Source: Holacanthus passer
Lineage: Eukaryota > Chordata > Actinopteri > Pomacanthidae
DNA: 64,000 nucleotides
Assembly (NCBI GenBank): GCA_025331565.1
Contig: JAFREQ010000068.1
Coordinates: forward strand, 1,550,001-1,614,000
Direction of reading: 5' to 3'
Part shown: piece after piece, positions 1 to 12,539 of the stretch
Numbering within the stretch: position 1 is the first letter of the stretch
How the letters are laid out: the number at the start of each line of letters is the position of its first letter
Position numbers and translations under genes: made by a program
Notes under the pieces: model-generated
What the model saw: the letters and a program-made list of their open reading frames with translations, nothing else
Told to the model about the DNA's origin: nothing
The model's database searches: none

Positions 1-214
1 ACATTTTTAAACACAAAAAACGCACATTTCTTATTGAGCTTCCTGCCGTTAAACTATCAACGTTACGCCTTCAAAATAAAAGCCCCAATTTTCAAGAGAC
101 AAATAGTATCAGTTTAACAAAATAAGTATGAAATTGAAATTAAAAAAACACTAAAAACGACAATCTATTTAATGCCATGAAGAGTCTATTTAATCTATAG
201 TCTATTTAATGCCA

Positions 215-285
215 CAAAGAATTTCCCAGTTTGGGACAAATAAAGTCTATCATCTATCTGTCCATCTGTCTATCTATCTATATAA
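215..285 (+). repeat. Retroelement 3' tail with TCTA microsatellite
   Basis: GGGACAAATAAAGTCTATC followed by imperfect TCTA/TCTG repeats is the typical end of fish LINE or SINE insertions, where the tail has expanded into a tetranucleotide repeat. The body of the element cannot be traced. Confidence 0.4.
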
Positions 286-319
286 GTGAAAACTAAAGTT
301 TATTTGTTTTTAATAGCTG

Positions 320-720
320 TTTACCACAAAGTTATTCAATTTCCCCTATTGTACTTTACATTAAATGTAGAGGTTCTTGTACTAACTGAAGTATTTCCAG
401 CTTATGTTACTTTATACTTTAACTTTACTACATTTTAGAGGGAAATGTTTGAGTTTTTACTCCACGATATTTATCTGACAATTTGCAGTTTCATTTCATT
501 TCAGTTTTTAAATACCTGTAGCCTATTACAGTTACAGATTACACTACCCACTAAAAGTCTTTAAAATTAGCTCCATTAGTTTTTTACTTGTATTTAAATA
601 AACTTTTGAGGCAGGACTTGTGTTTATTATTTTTATAGTGCGTTATTATTTCCACCACTATCTATGGCACAGAGTAATAATAATAATAACAATAACAATA
701 ATGGGGTACATTTACTTTTT
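320..720 (+). repeat. Teleost 'TACTTAAGTA' interspersed repeat, copy 1
   Basis: A worn copy with the motifs GTACTTTACATTAAATG, AAGTATTTCCAGC, TTTAGAGGGAAATG and TTTTTACTCCACGATAT. The same order recurs near 31530-32010, so both derive from one dispersed fish element. Confidence 0.5.
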
Positions 721-1166
721 ATGTTGGTTGGTTGGGATTTGTTGACAGTTAGAAAAAATTCAGAATAGTTTTATCCTTGAAGTTCACCAATCAAACAAGC
801 ACAATACAGCATTTCACCTGATTGACGCTGTTGAACTTCTCCTGCTGCTAAAACAGGTTAAAGGATTTCATGAAAAAGTGTGATCCCCATTTTGACATAA
901 ACTGCCTGGATTTAGTGCTGGAGATAAATTTTTCAAGTGCTGTCATCCCGAGGGCTCCCATCTCTCTGTTTTATAGACCCTGGTATTCATTAAGCTTCCT
1001 CTTACTGTTTTAATGAAAAGTGTTTTACTTAAGCTCCCACGTCTCTGTATTACAGAATACTGTCTTTCTTTAAAATCCCTCTTACTCAGGTTTACAGAAG
1101 AGGGTTAGTTAACCTCCATCATTCTGATTTAAACAGTGTTTCATTCTTAGTGACCATTGCTTTCAA

Positions 1167-1910
1167 ATAAGGATGCACCGATACAGACACCAGTATCGGT
1201 CCAATACTGTGCTAATGTACTTGTAATCAATTGTAAATCTACTCTGATACAACCACCCGATACCCGATTTATGGTGACGTTAACCTCTCATCAGGTGAGC
1301 AGGTAGACGGAGGAGGAGCTTGGAGTTTGGAGATGTTTTAGTACAAGTGATGATGACAAAAAAAGTAGAGCAGACTGCAAACTATGCTTTGTTAAATTGT
1401 CAAGAGGATGAGTGAGAAACAGCTCTTTTAACACAAGCAATTTAACGAAATATCTAAAGAACCAACATGACACAGAGTTCAAGGACTCTGCTAATGCTGG
1501 ATGCAGGAAACAACCAACTTTGCAGAAACAGTGGAGAAGCGAGAGAAAAAGTCCAGAAATGACCCACATGAGGTAAAAAATAACGGAAGCTCATACCCAG
1601 CACATTACTCTTGATGACCAGCCAATGTCAGTTGTAGGTAATATGGGATGTTGTTGTGTTCTCACTGTACTGGAGCAGAGATGTGAGACTCCCGGCTTTC
1701 ATCACATCACAGAAACCATATTACAAAAGCTGCATGACTTTGTGAAGAAGCACATCGACAGCCTGTTGCAGGACAATCTCCCCACTCACCAGTGGACACT
1801 AAACTGTACTGGTATTATAAGGTAAACCCATAGTCAGAATTGGCAAGTACCCAAATGTACCTGAGTACCTGCACTTGGTCTGAAAAGAGTTTCAGTGTGA
1901 ATCCCTACTT
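1167..1910 (+). mobile_element. Internally deleted hAT (BED-finger) DNA transposon
   Basis: Left end AAGGATGCACCGATAC near 1169 and right end ATCCCTACTT near 1910 are imperfect inverted ends of the common fish hAT type (GGATGCACCGAT). Inside, the frame from 1325 reads VWRCFSTSDDDKKSRADCKL and then C, followed by NTSNLTKYLKNQHDTEFK, which is a BED zinc finger whose first histidine has become tyrosine. A later open piece (1625-1825) includes ITETILQKLHDFVKKHIDSL, a segment found after the finger in hAT transposases. Stops and frameshifts interrupt it and the catalytic core is missing, so it is a dead, non-autonomous copy. Confidence 0.75.
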
Positions 1911-2879
1911 TCCCATATGGTATCTTAATTAGAGTCACTTTGACGCTTTCAATTTTTCTCTCTCTGTGCTCTTCTGTGTTTTCAAGCATTTTCCTGAAAC
2001 TGAACCTTTTCACAACAAAACATTTTCTGTTCTAACACAATGTAGTTCATTTTGGCAGTCGACTGATATTTACAACCACCCAAAAAGAGCATGTATTTCA
2101 CAAAGAGCAGAGTTGACAGCAGTGTCAGCAGGGTCCAACCATAGATGATATGGTTTAGTTTGTGTCTCTTTTGAAAAGCCTCCCACCCAGACAACAGAGA
2201 AATCTGAAAATAACAAGCACATTTCATACGACATGAGCAGCATTTAGTTTCAGCATCCGCAAAATAAAACAAATGGCACTTGGCAGTTTCATTGCTGTTC
2301 TACAAAGCACCTATTTTGTAAATTAAATATGCATTTAGTAGCGCTAGCTAATAAAGCTAAATGTTGCTCAAAACCTTTCCATTATATGCAGGGAACAGTC
2401 TACTTAGAATCAGTAACCATTAATTCTCCAAACTGGAGCTTTTGGGCAGCTTTTGGCCAGCGCCTCGCCAAGTTGTAAAACGTGGCTGCTGAGCCGTGGA
2501 CCGGCCAGGTTTGGCTCAGATCTAAAGACAGAGGAGAAGCTGGATCTGAGCCAGACGAGCCGGAGAACAGCTAAAGCCTGGCCAGTAGACACAAGCCATA
2601 TGAATCCTCTGGCTGAAGCCGAAGGAGCCACACTGGCGGCTCGTGGTGCTGTGGATGTTGTCTTCATTTTCAATGTCTCCACTGCTGCAGGAAATGCTTT
2701 CCTTTCATTCTGTCATCGGTAGCAGGTTATTAACTTGAAAATGACACATATTTAGTATAAAAAAGAAGCCTGTACTCATCCATCCTCCAATATCCCATCA
2801 GCCTTTATTTGTTTTATTCTGCCTGTCTCTCTTTACATCCACCCCCCTCCTCTCTCTGTCTGTCTCCCGTCCTCGCTGC

Positions 2880-3200
2880 AGCTGCTACCTGACAGACAAC
2901 GTCCTGCCTTAATTTACGCCCGTGGACTCTCTGACGAACCACGTGGCGTGACGATGTTTGTTGTCAAATGCTACAAATCAGGCCGACTCGGAGGGACCCG
3001 GGGTGAACCGACATGGTCGCAGCCGTGACGGCCGTCAGCCGATAAGGCTCTATTGATTCAAACGGATCGCACCTCATCTGGGGGGGATTTATCAATGTGT
3101 CAATTGCCCACTAGCCAACCACAAATCACCAGAGCTGGCCAGGCCCCGGGGATTTACAGGAAATCCTGAGGATTGGAGGGACAGCATAGGGAGGATCCTC
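2880..3200. promoter_or_regulatory. Candidate conserved non-coding element, ldb2 intron 1
   Basis: A unique, GC- and CpG-richer island in AT-rich surroundings, without repeat features and with multiple stops in all frames. It includes a GATA-type CGATAAGG (about 3039-3046) and an ATTGATTCAAA homeodomain-like stretch. Conservation was not tested. Confidence 0.3.
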
Positions 3201-4084
3201 AGTAAATAGCAACAGAGCTGAGGGTTAAGTCCATGCATATAGAAATGTCCTTACAGGATGGATCTAACACATGGCAACAGAAAACACAAAGAGAAGTTTT
3301 ACTGTGCATAAAAGCACACAACTACAACCCTTGGTAATTTATATATGCGTCTATATAGAAATACACTCATACATATATGCTCATGCTGTGTGCACAGTAC
3401 ATATGTCTTTATTTACTGTATAGACATTGTGGGCATTCAGCCACATAAAAGAAGACCACAATTTTCTTCCCTCACTCATCTTTCTAACAGCCCATAAACC
3501 ACTAATGCCTCTATGTTTAACATGAACCATTTTCCCAGCAAGCTTTTGTTAGTCTGTATGTTTTTTTTCCGTTGCTTCCAGCCTCTTGTGGCAGAAAAGC
3601 CTCCAAGAGTGTAGGCGTGTCTGGGGCCTGACCTTGGAGAATTACCAATGTCTGAAACCCCATTCAGCTCCTGAATAGCATGTAGCCCGGCTGACTGGTG
3701 GGCCAAGGAAGTTTTACTGTTGTCAAAGATTCAAACAGCCTCAGGTTATTGGGGAGCATAACAACTTAACAGAACCAAAGACTCTCTAGATGTTTCAAAA
3801 GGATCTTTAGCAAGGTAGCTTTTGTTTGATTGTATGTGAGGGCCACTGACAGATGCAACATTTTAAATAGAAGTCTAATAATTTTTTTTTTTTCCCAAGT
3901 GAATGTCACTTTTACTGTACAGGATGGTGATTATCTTGATTATTGTGGCAGCACCTTTACTGGAGGACCCGCTCTCCAACAGCAGGTTATTTTCTTATTT
4001 TCTTTTTCTTTTTTAAGTAAATCTACAAAGCTAATTCAAATTTTATTACCAATTAAAGAATATAAAAAATGGTTTAGTATGTAA

Positions 4085-4380
4085 TTCAACTGCTGAAACA
4101 GTTAATTCATAGATTAGCTGATAGACAGACAACAATTCTGATAATTGATCATTTAAGTTATTTGACAAGCAAAAATGTCCACATTCGCCAGATTCAGCTT
4201 TTTAAATGTGAACATTTTGCTGCTGTTTTAAATTGAATATCTTTGTACTTTCAAATTGTTGTTGATCTCTGAGGCTTTTTTCGTTCATTGTCAATCTTAA
4301 CAAATCAAACAAATAGTCAGTTACTTAAAAAAACAATCACTAGATAAAGCGATGATGAAAATAATTGTTACAGCCCTACA
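4085..4380 (+). repeat. Palindromic teleost MITE, copy 1
   Basis: Ends in AAAATAATTGTTACAGCCCT, with internal AAGCAAAAATGTCCA, GATTCAGCTT and GAATATCTTTG. The same ordered motifs recur at several other places in this window, in both orientations. Worn, no coding capacity. Confidence 0.6.
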
Positions 4381-4599
4381 CTTAATGTTGGTCCTATAAA
4401 AGAAGAGACTGTAAGACTTGACTGGGAGATTTAATGGTTTTCTCATGAATTCTGTGCAGAATAAATCCCCAGACATGGTGGTCCCTGCAACAAAACCACA
4501 CAGGTGCTGCTTCTGTTAAGGGGCTCTTAGGATGACAAAGTACACAAACCACTCCTTTAGACTACGTACACAACACCACTTTAGTCACATCAGACTCAG

Positions 4600-4900
4600 T
4601 GCACGCTAATGTTTGATGTCACTGCAGTTTATCCTCCTGGGTCTTAAGTGTTTTTGTACAATGCAAACGTATACGGCTTAGCATGTTGCTGCATTTGGCC
4701 ACCTTACAGCCACCAGCCAAGCATTATGCAAATGAGGAGCAAATGAATGCAGCAGGGGAAAAAAGTCATTGCCCTTGAACAGCCACTGCACGTTCTCCAG
4801 GAATGAACTTTCTCTCTATAAATGAAGTCAGTGAAGAAGTTCCCACGTTTAATTGCGTGTCTGCCAATTTACTTAGGCATCGTTCCCACTCTCCCTCTCT
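4600..4900. promoter_or_regulatory. Candidate conserved non-coding element with octamer
   Basis: Unique sequence with an exact ATGCAAAT at 4726-4733 inside AAGCATTATGCAAATGAGG, plus ATAAATGAAGTCAG and TTTAATTGCGTG. Non-repetitive and non-coding. Confidence 0.3.
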
Positions 4901-5229
4901 CTCTTTTTGTGTCAGAAGTTACAAGCACCAGTCAGAGACCACCGCTTGTGTTATAGTATAGATTCAGGGTCGAGGTTAATACACAGATGCCATTTGTCTG
5001 CTGTTTTAATGCAGGAAACATGCATGAAGAGGTGCAGCTACAATGACTGCAGCACTGACTTCAGCAGTGCTGGCTTTCACCCAGGAGGTTGCAAGATTGA
5101 TCCCAACACCAGCAACAATATCATTGTCCTGCTGAAGGACAAGATCAAAATACACACTGACTGACTGACAAGTGGGACGTCAACTAAATTCCTTAAAGTG
5201 AATCACAGCACAACTATGTGTTCAGAGGT

Positions 5230-5780
5230 GAGATGAATAATCGATCAGTTGATCAACAGAAAATTTAAAAAATTTGATAATTCGATCATGTCTAATCAAT
5301 GAGCTGATCTGTCAAGCAAAATGCCAAACATTCACAGTGATTCAAACTTTTTTGGCTTGTGACCACTCATTAAACGTTAAATATGTCTATGAGGTCTGAG
5401 CACTTCAAGCACTTGTTTACTTTCCAGATTGTTTACTTTGAATAACTGAAAGTCCTGAAGTGGTAAAATTATCTAATATTTTATATGAAAGAAAAAAATA
5501 AACATTTTATGGAGCAGAAAAATGTTCTTCCTAAGTTATGAATCATCTGGCGACTCCTCAGATTTATCTTGTCGGCCCCTTGAGGGGTTCTGACCTCCAG
5601 CTAGGGAAACACTGGATTAGAGGATTTGCGGCTTTTCTCTGTTTATACAATTGTAAATTCAATATCTTTGGGTTTTGAACTGTCGGTCAGGCTATTTGAC
5701 AACTTTGGACTCTCTAAGAACTCTGATGTTTTATACATTAAAACAATAAAGTAAATAGTCAAAACAAAAATTCCAACTCT
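5230..5780 (+). repeat. Palindromic teleost MITE, copy 2, split by another repeat
   Basis: The left part (5230-5345) has ATAATCGATCAGTTGATCAA and AAGCAAAATGCCAAACATTC. The right part (5620-5720) resumes with GGCTTTTCTCTGTTTATACA and AATATCTTTGGGTTTTGAAC. Between them, about 5345-5620, lies a different worn element ending in GGGGTTCTGACC and GGGAAACACTGGA, i.e. a nested insertion. Confidence 0.55.
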
Positions 5781-8384
5781 ACATATAAACTGAATTAAGG
5801 TAAAAGAAAGAAATGTGCACTGGGTAAAAAAAACACCCATGCTGCTTTAAAAGCGCCTCGCCTCGACGAAGACAAACAAAAATAAGTCAATATCACCAGC
5901 AGAGACACATGATTAGGGCCCCATGTTAAGTAATGACAAACATCAATAAGAATGAAAACAATAAAACAACAAAATGCATGAATGGCAAAGCAAGGAAGTT
6001 TTATCATTTACTGGCCTCATGAGAAATTAAAATGAAAAGAAAGGTGAGGATTCAGGTTCTGACTTGGACAAACTAACAAAATTCCACCCATCCAGTCTGT
6101 GTTCTCCACTGCTGAGCTAATTAGACCAATAAACAATCAACACACGGCACACTTCCTCCCACCACCTAACAAGAGGCTCGATCGATACTGGATTTCATCA
6201 CATCCTCACATATTGTTCAGTTTAAGTGAATGGGCTCCGTTGCAGTGTCACTATAGTTGAATCCAGCTTTAAACGCATCCTCACCTGTTGCTCATTAGTC
6301 TGATCCTCTGACTAAGAAACCAGGCTTTTTCTGTGCTACACTATATAAAAAATGATTTGTTTTGCTGAATATTACAACTTCATAAACATTTTTTTTTTAA
6401 TGTTGACTTTTATATTTATTTTAATCTTTTCAAATGAGCAAGTTGGAGATAAACATAAGAGTAAAATAGATTAAGTTTTAATTTATTTTATCACCTGATT
6501 GGAGTGTAATGTAACTTTTACAGTCTTTCAGTGTTTTTTGTGACGTTAATAAAAAGCAGCTTGGTTAAGGATTTGCTGCACAGCCTTAAACTCTACAGCA
6601 ATTAGCCTACTGTTCCTTATTGTGTTGAAGCCTGGAAATTTCAAAGCTATTTACATGATATCTACTGACTAAAGAGCAAAATGTATATATGAGGCTGAGT
6701 GACAGTGAATGTAAAGCCACTGGATTAGAAATGAGTCTCATGTTGTATGAATGGCAGCATGATCTGTAATGTCAAGTCCATTCAATTCTATTTGTATGGC
6801 GGCAAGGGCAGGTCTAGACCGTACTCTTTATTTGAGAACGGTGTAAATATAATATATAATATCATGATATACAGTCATTATAAGCCATCTTTTTGTGAGT
6901 GCCAGAACAAGATGAACAAGAAAATGATGGTGAATTTCTTGATATGAAAGTCAGATTCTCTCTGGAGAGAAGAGAGGTCATCTTCAGTACAATGCACCCA
7001 GAGGTGTTGGGCATTCGGTGTCTTGCTTAATGACACTCCAGCAGAGCAGAAACTTGGCTCCATGCAGGATGTTTTTGGCAAAGAACTTGTGACTGACTCA
7101 AGGATTGTTAGTTCATGCCTGGAAGATACGGCTGCTGAAAGAGAGCATGTATGCACAGCAAGTGTTTTCTGGCTAAAATGTACATAGAAAATAAATAAGT
7201 ACATGAAAAACAGTCCGTGCCAGTAATATTCTGTGCTTCATTCATTATTTATTCAGAATAGTTGAGCTAAGTTCATCTCACAGGAAAAACAGTAAACTAC
7301 ATCAAGTAGTCAAACAGCTGATCGGCAAAATGACGAAACACCCAGAAACCAGCGCAGAGCGGAGGCTGGCTCCTGGTGTAACTAATCTGAAGTACAGTGT
7401 GTCTCCCCCGTGTTCACTGTATCTTGTGCTGCTCTTTTTTTCTGCTCAATGATGAAATATTCGAAGCTTTAATATAAGTATACAGCACAAGTTACACTGC
7501 TTTCTGCAAGCTGTGTGGCATCAAAGCAAATCAATTTTAAAGGACTGAAGTAAATCTTCTTCAGCCGGCTTATTGTGTGTCTGTATGGAAATGAAGTCCA
7601 CCCCCTTAACAGCGAAGACGAGGGAAAGTATAAGATGGTGGACAATTAGGAGAGTAAATAAAGAACAAGAAACAGGTGAAAATTCAACTAAAAATATGAC
7701 ATTGTTGAGAAAAATGTTGCAGCATGTCAGTAGTTTGTCATCAGAGACAAATACTGCAAAACATTGAGGAGATACATCCCAACAAGGACAGACAAGGGCT
7801 AACATTACAAATCCAGAAGCAGACAATCATTCAAAAATTCTTGGAAATGGAACAACAATGAAAAATCGGCATATGTTCATGTTCGAGTGAGGTCGGACGG
7901 ATGATCAAGGGGTCAATAAGACGTTGGACTTAACATGAGAGACGCCTGTTTGTTTCCCATTTCCAACCAATAGATGTCAATGTTGGTTTCCTTTAATCGA
8001 GGGCACAGTCCTTCTATAACTTCAACCAAATGGTTATTATTGTGACCCAAAAGGTTTCCTAACCTTGACAAAGTAGTCATTTTAAACCAAACCACAATCT
8101 TTCCCTAAATCTTAGTTTTTGGGCCTAAACCAAACCAAACACTAACCATAGTTTTATTTTTCCAGCTTTACTTTGTAATAGTTTATAAAGTGCACTGACA
8201 AGATAACCTGTCCACATAAAAATGTTCATATGTGTTGCTTTAGAGCCCCAACATATTCTGTGGTTTAATTCTGAGCTCGGCCATAGAGAGCTGCAGTAAA
8301 ATGCAAGAGTCTCGTTACTGTTTTAAAATGCAATTTCATGCATTGTGTATTATATCTGAGGATACATGAATAGTTTTAAAACTA

Positions 8385-8505
8385 ATCCTCGAGGCAGGTT
8401 TCAGCGTCTCGCTCAAACACCCTTCAACACATCGGCTGTAGGCAGAGATCCAACCCGTGACCTCTGCGCCTCGGGACGGACTATCTGACCACGTCGAGGG
8501 GAGAG
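8385..8505 (-). mobile_element. tRNA-derived SINE fragment
   Basis: On the minus strand an A-box-like TGGTCAGATAG (about 8494-8484) is followed by a B-box-like GGTCACGGGTTGGATCTC. The tail GTGTTTGAGCGAGACGCTGA matches the conserved body of teleost tRNA-SINEs (usually TGTCCTTGAGCAAGACACTGA). Part of a spurious 196-residue open frame runs through it. Confidence 0.5.
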
Positions 8506-9049
8506 AACAACAGGACATAGACGGACTACAGGCCCGTCTGTCTCCTCTGTTATCTGAGCGACAGTGCAGCCTGGAAGGAACCATGGGAAAGGGCCAGGAA
8601 AAAGGTGGGTCTATTGTCCGAGCATCCTGCTGGATGTGACTGACGCTCATTGTTTGACCGGAGGACTTGTTTTTTTTCTTCTTCATATGATTTTCTGGGA
8701 ACATCCTCTCAGAGCATCCCATGTACAGTGTTGACATTACTGGACCAACGCAGCGAAATGAGACGACTGTGTGAGCATGTGTCACAAAAAATATGCACAC
8801 TAGAGAAGATACTGCATCATTGGTATGATATTTAAATAGACAAATATGAATAAATAATATGATATATAATATGATATAAACAGAAAACCAAGACAGGAGC
8901 TTTTTAAACACGTAAAATAAACCCAATAATATAGTAAAGCTGCATTGAAAACCTATATACTACACATAAAAGTCCACTGCTTTGACACATTGAGTGAAAA
9001 CACAGAGCTTATAACGCTGATGAATGTCAGATTTGATTTAAATATTTTA

Positions 9050-10075
9050 ATTCTCAAGGCTGGTTCTCTTCAAATAATAGATTTGACTCGTGATTCACTA
9101 GAAAAGGTTTTTGAGGAAGGAACCAGATGGAGTGTTGAAACCATACTTTGGTTTGAAGGTCATTCCCTGTTTGATGTTTTGAGCAGTCTAAAAAGTGTGT
9201 GGAGGGGTCGGTTAAGGTTAAGACGCTCCACAGATCCATTTATAAAGTCTTTTATGCTCACAGCTGTGAAACTGCTGAATGACATGTGATAGTTGCTTGT
9301 TCCCAGAGATGAAGGTTGTGTTTCTGACATAGTTTGTAAGGTTTTTTCTCTCGTACATTTAATAGTTAATTTTAAGCTTCTTTTCGTATTCACTGCCTGT
9401 TTCATTGAGCCCATTTTCAGGTCTATAACTTCTGGTGAGACTTTTATATATCAATATATGAAACCTGCAATAACAAACACAACACAGACAGATCATCAAC
9501 TTCTAAGTTTCCAATTGACACATTTTTTTCTTTTATCACTCTATTTTTGGTCTCCACCACCTCCTGAGGGAAATATCTGGTTCTTTGGCTGCTCAATTTA
9601 AAATTTTTTAATGCGCCACTTCTTCACCAGCTAGTCACCAACTTTGACTGTAGCTGAAAACGACACTATGAGACGCTGTGAGAGTGAACCAGAACCAGAA
9701 GTAAACTTGCAGCCAAACAGATAAATAATGAGCTGAGACTCACTACAAAGCTCCGTAAAGCCGAGGCTGCAGATTCGGATGCCACTGCTCTGTAGGTTCA
9801 TCACTACGAGCTACAAGCCCCTTTCACATTGTCACACTGTCATTTCATACATTACATTGATTTATCAATTATGGCCAATGTAAAGATATTGTTTTTTAAT
9901 TTAGTGGTTCTCCTGAGCTAAACTTAAACCTTCTTGAATTTGTGTGTTAGTGTTACAGTGTGTCTTTCAGATGTTGTCTCCTGTGTCTCTTTCATTATTT
10001 GTCACTGTGCTTGTGTGACAGGACTTGTTTCCTCTTTGGTGATTAATAAAGTTATCTGAATATCTATCACTGTGG
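9050..10075 (+). mobile_element. 3' end of a non-LTR retrotransposon
   Basis: The frame at about 9200-9289 ends GRLRLRRSTDPFIKSFMLTA followed by VKLLNDM, which resembles the last residues of the reverse transcriptase ORF of fish LINEs (RFR-x-n-K/R-x-S-F-x-P-x-A-x-x-L-x-N). The end near 10010-10070 (TGTGACAGGACTTGTTTCC, then ATTAATAAAGTTATCTG) is the usual 3' tail of such elements. It is 5'-truncated with no intact catalytic domain. Confidence 0.5.
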
Positions 10076-10369
10076 TCTGTAGAAGCAGATATTAATGACT
10101 GTCACCCATAACTTGGAGTAAGGTTGGATAGTGTTGAACTGTGCTGTTAAGACCTGCAGAGAATGTGCAGTTTTCTAGACTGAATTTACCTCAAAACAAG
10201 AAAACTGCATTTAATGTCTGATTCTGTCCTTTCTGTCTCTATTCAGTGATGCTACACCAAAGAGCAGCTTCATAAGCCATGAAATGATAAACAGGCAAAA
10301 GGTATTCAGCTAAGTTAACAGTAATGACCACGGCTCTTTTTTTTTAAGGATAAGGTTACCTTTTCCCTT

Positions 10370-10760
10370 CTTTTCAAAACGATCAGCCTGTCCGCTCACC
10401 TTTTAGCCGTATTATTCTTTAATTTGCCGAGCGGGATGCAGGCAGAAGCTAATGTGATTCGCTCCTTTCACTGACTGGCAGCATTATGAAAACATAAAAT
10501 GTTTTTGTTTTTAATGTTGGAGCTCTGAGAAACATTTTACGGGCCCACAAAAGCAGATGTGTGTTCATTGTCAATAAGTCCGTGAATCATAATAACAACA
10601 CGTATTCGAGACTCGTTCGATGGAGAAGTAAATAATAATGCTGTTTAGCCAGTCCTGGCCAAGTAAATAACAAATGCTATGGACTCATTCAGGACTTTTT
10701 CTCCACTCTGTTGTTTGTGTTGCTGTTGTTGAGGGAGCATAAATGATGGTTTTTGACTTA
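10370..10760. promoter_or_regulatory. Candidate conserved non-coding element, ldb2 intron 1
   Basis: Unique sequence with CTTTAATTTGCC, TAATGTGATTCG and AAGTAAATAA (forkhead-like) motifs. No repeat family recognised and no coding potential. Confidence 0.25.
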
Positions 10761-11379
10761 CATGGATTAAACTGATAATTTAATAGACACTGCAAAAATC
10801 AACACTGTCCAATCAAAACGTCTCTCTTTAACTCATTAATAAATTAGTTGTGAGGATTTCACGTGTCACCGAGGCTGTTTTTATCTGAAAACAAGCATCT
10901 AAACATCTAACACCTCAATATCTCACACCTACCTTCACCTGTTTTTAATAATTGATTTTAAAGCCTTTTGTTCTTTTTTGCATCATTAAAAAAAAAAAAG
11001 ATTACAACTCAGTCGCGACACATACGAAGCCTTTTCAGTGATACAGACAGTGGCTTGTTTTCCCTGATGGTAGATAAATCCAACAGCAATGGTTCAGATA
11101 AGGGCACTGTGATGTTCAACACCTTTCTGGTAATTACTCTCAGCCAGTTTCACACACTGCAAAAAATGTCTGTGTTACCAAGTTTTTACACTTAGTAAGT
11201 CCTATAGTTCTCGATGAACATTGAAACGTTTCTCAGTCAGTGGAAGTTTTGTTTTATACAGAAAATATAAAACGTTTGGCACAAATCATGCAAAGCTGTG
11301 ATGAGATAATAAACTACATAAAGCACATTCACATTTGTTAACCAAGCTGGACTTTGGTGTTTCATACTAAAGACATGAG

Positions 11380-11700
11380 ACAATGTCTGCACATTTACTT
11401 ACTTTCTCTAAATCAATTATTTGTTTTCGCTCAAAATGTCAGAAAATACTGGAAAATTTCCTGAAGCCAAAGATGATGCCATTAAATTACTTGTTGTATC
11501 CAAACAACAGTCTTAACTCAAAGATGTTCAATTTACTGTCACATAAGACACAAACAACAAGCTGGAACTTTGGGATTTCTGGTTGAAAATAACTTAATGA
11601 ATATAATAATCACATTGATTAATGGATTCTAAAAATAGCTGCATGTTATTTTTTGTCAACTGACTAATCAATTAAGCTCTATTTTGGACATCGCTCTTTA
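11380..11700 (-). repeat. Palindromic teleost MITE, copy 3 (reversed)
   Basis: The reverse order of motifs is present: CAGAAAATACTGGAAAATTT, then AACAACAGTCTTAACTCAAA, then GTCAACTGACTAATCAATTA. Confidence 0.55.
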
Positions 11701-12204
11701 AGGACAGCATCAAACTGGTGTTATTGATTGATTATTGTAATTATTAGCTTTCATTTGTTTGGCAAACTCTTTTATTTTTGTTTTTGTTGTTTGTTTATTT
11801 TGTTAACATTATGTGGAATAATTTGAATTGTTTATTGATATTTTTGATATATTTGTTTTGTTATTGATCTGGTTGTGTTGTATTAAGAATAGCTGCTTTG
11901 TTTAATCAATTTTTTTCTTTTGGATCTTGCTTTCATGATTGTATTCATGTTTTATTTGGACATCTTGAATGTGTGAGGACGACGAGCGGCTGCTATGACA
12001 GAAGCTAATGGGCTTCCAATAAAACAAACAATAAACAGGCACGTCCGTTTTGCATCCTCCCTTAGTGGATTAGAGCTGATCAAATTGATCCACTTTAACA
12101 TCAAATGTTTTTTTGCTTGTTTGTTTTAAACATTGAATGCGACTTGCAAATACTTGATAAGATGGACATCTTGTAGAGCTAAAAATAAGATATTACTTTA
12201 TTAG

Positions 12205-12500
12205 TCCTACAATGGGGAAATTTACAAATTGATTGATTAATGGATTAGTCAACCATCGATTAATTGGCAACAATTTTGATAAAGTTTGAATCAGTTTTCA
12301 GCCAAAAATGTAAAGATTAGTGTTTTCTTTGTTTTACATGACAGATCTTTGTGTTTTGGACTGTTTGTCACACAAAATAATCTAAAAGCATCAGCTTGAG
12401 TTCTGAGAAACTGTGATTTTTCACTATTTTCCAAAAATTAAACCGAACATTAATTGAGAAAATAATCTTCAAACCAATCAGTAATTAAAATCATTTGAAG
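12205..12500 (+). repeat. Palindromic teleost MITE, copy 4
   Basis: Contains GATTAATGGATTAGTCAACC, TTGGCAACAATTTTGATAAA, TTTGTGTTTTGGACTGTTTG and ATTGAGAAAATAATCTTCAA in the family order. The 5' flank TTATTAGTCCTACAATGGGG looks like the remnant of a different retroelement tail. Confidence 0.55.
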
Positions 12501-12539
12501 TTGTAATATGTTGTGAAGTTAAAACTTCTTTTGAATGCA

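Noticed and set aside
2410..2722. Open frames on both strands at 2.4-2.7 kb
   Set aside because: Neither translation resembles a known domain, and neither is part of ldb2. Probably an old repeat or chance.
8336..8926. 196-residue minus-strand open frame
   Set aside because: Its central part is the translation of a tRNA-SINE (the GTGTTTGAGCGAGACGCTGA body), and the rest shows no domain or splice logic.
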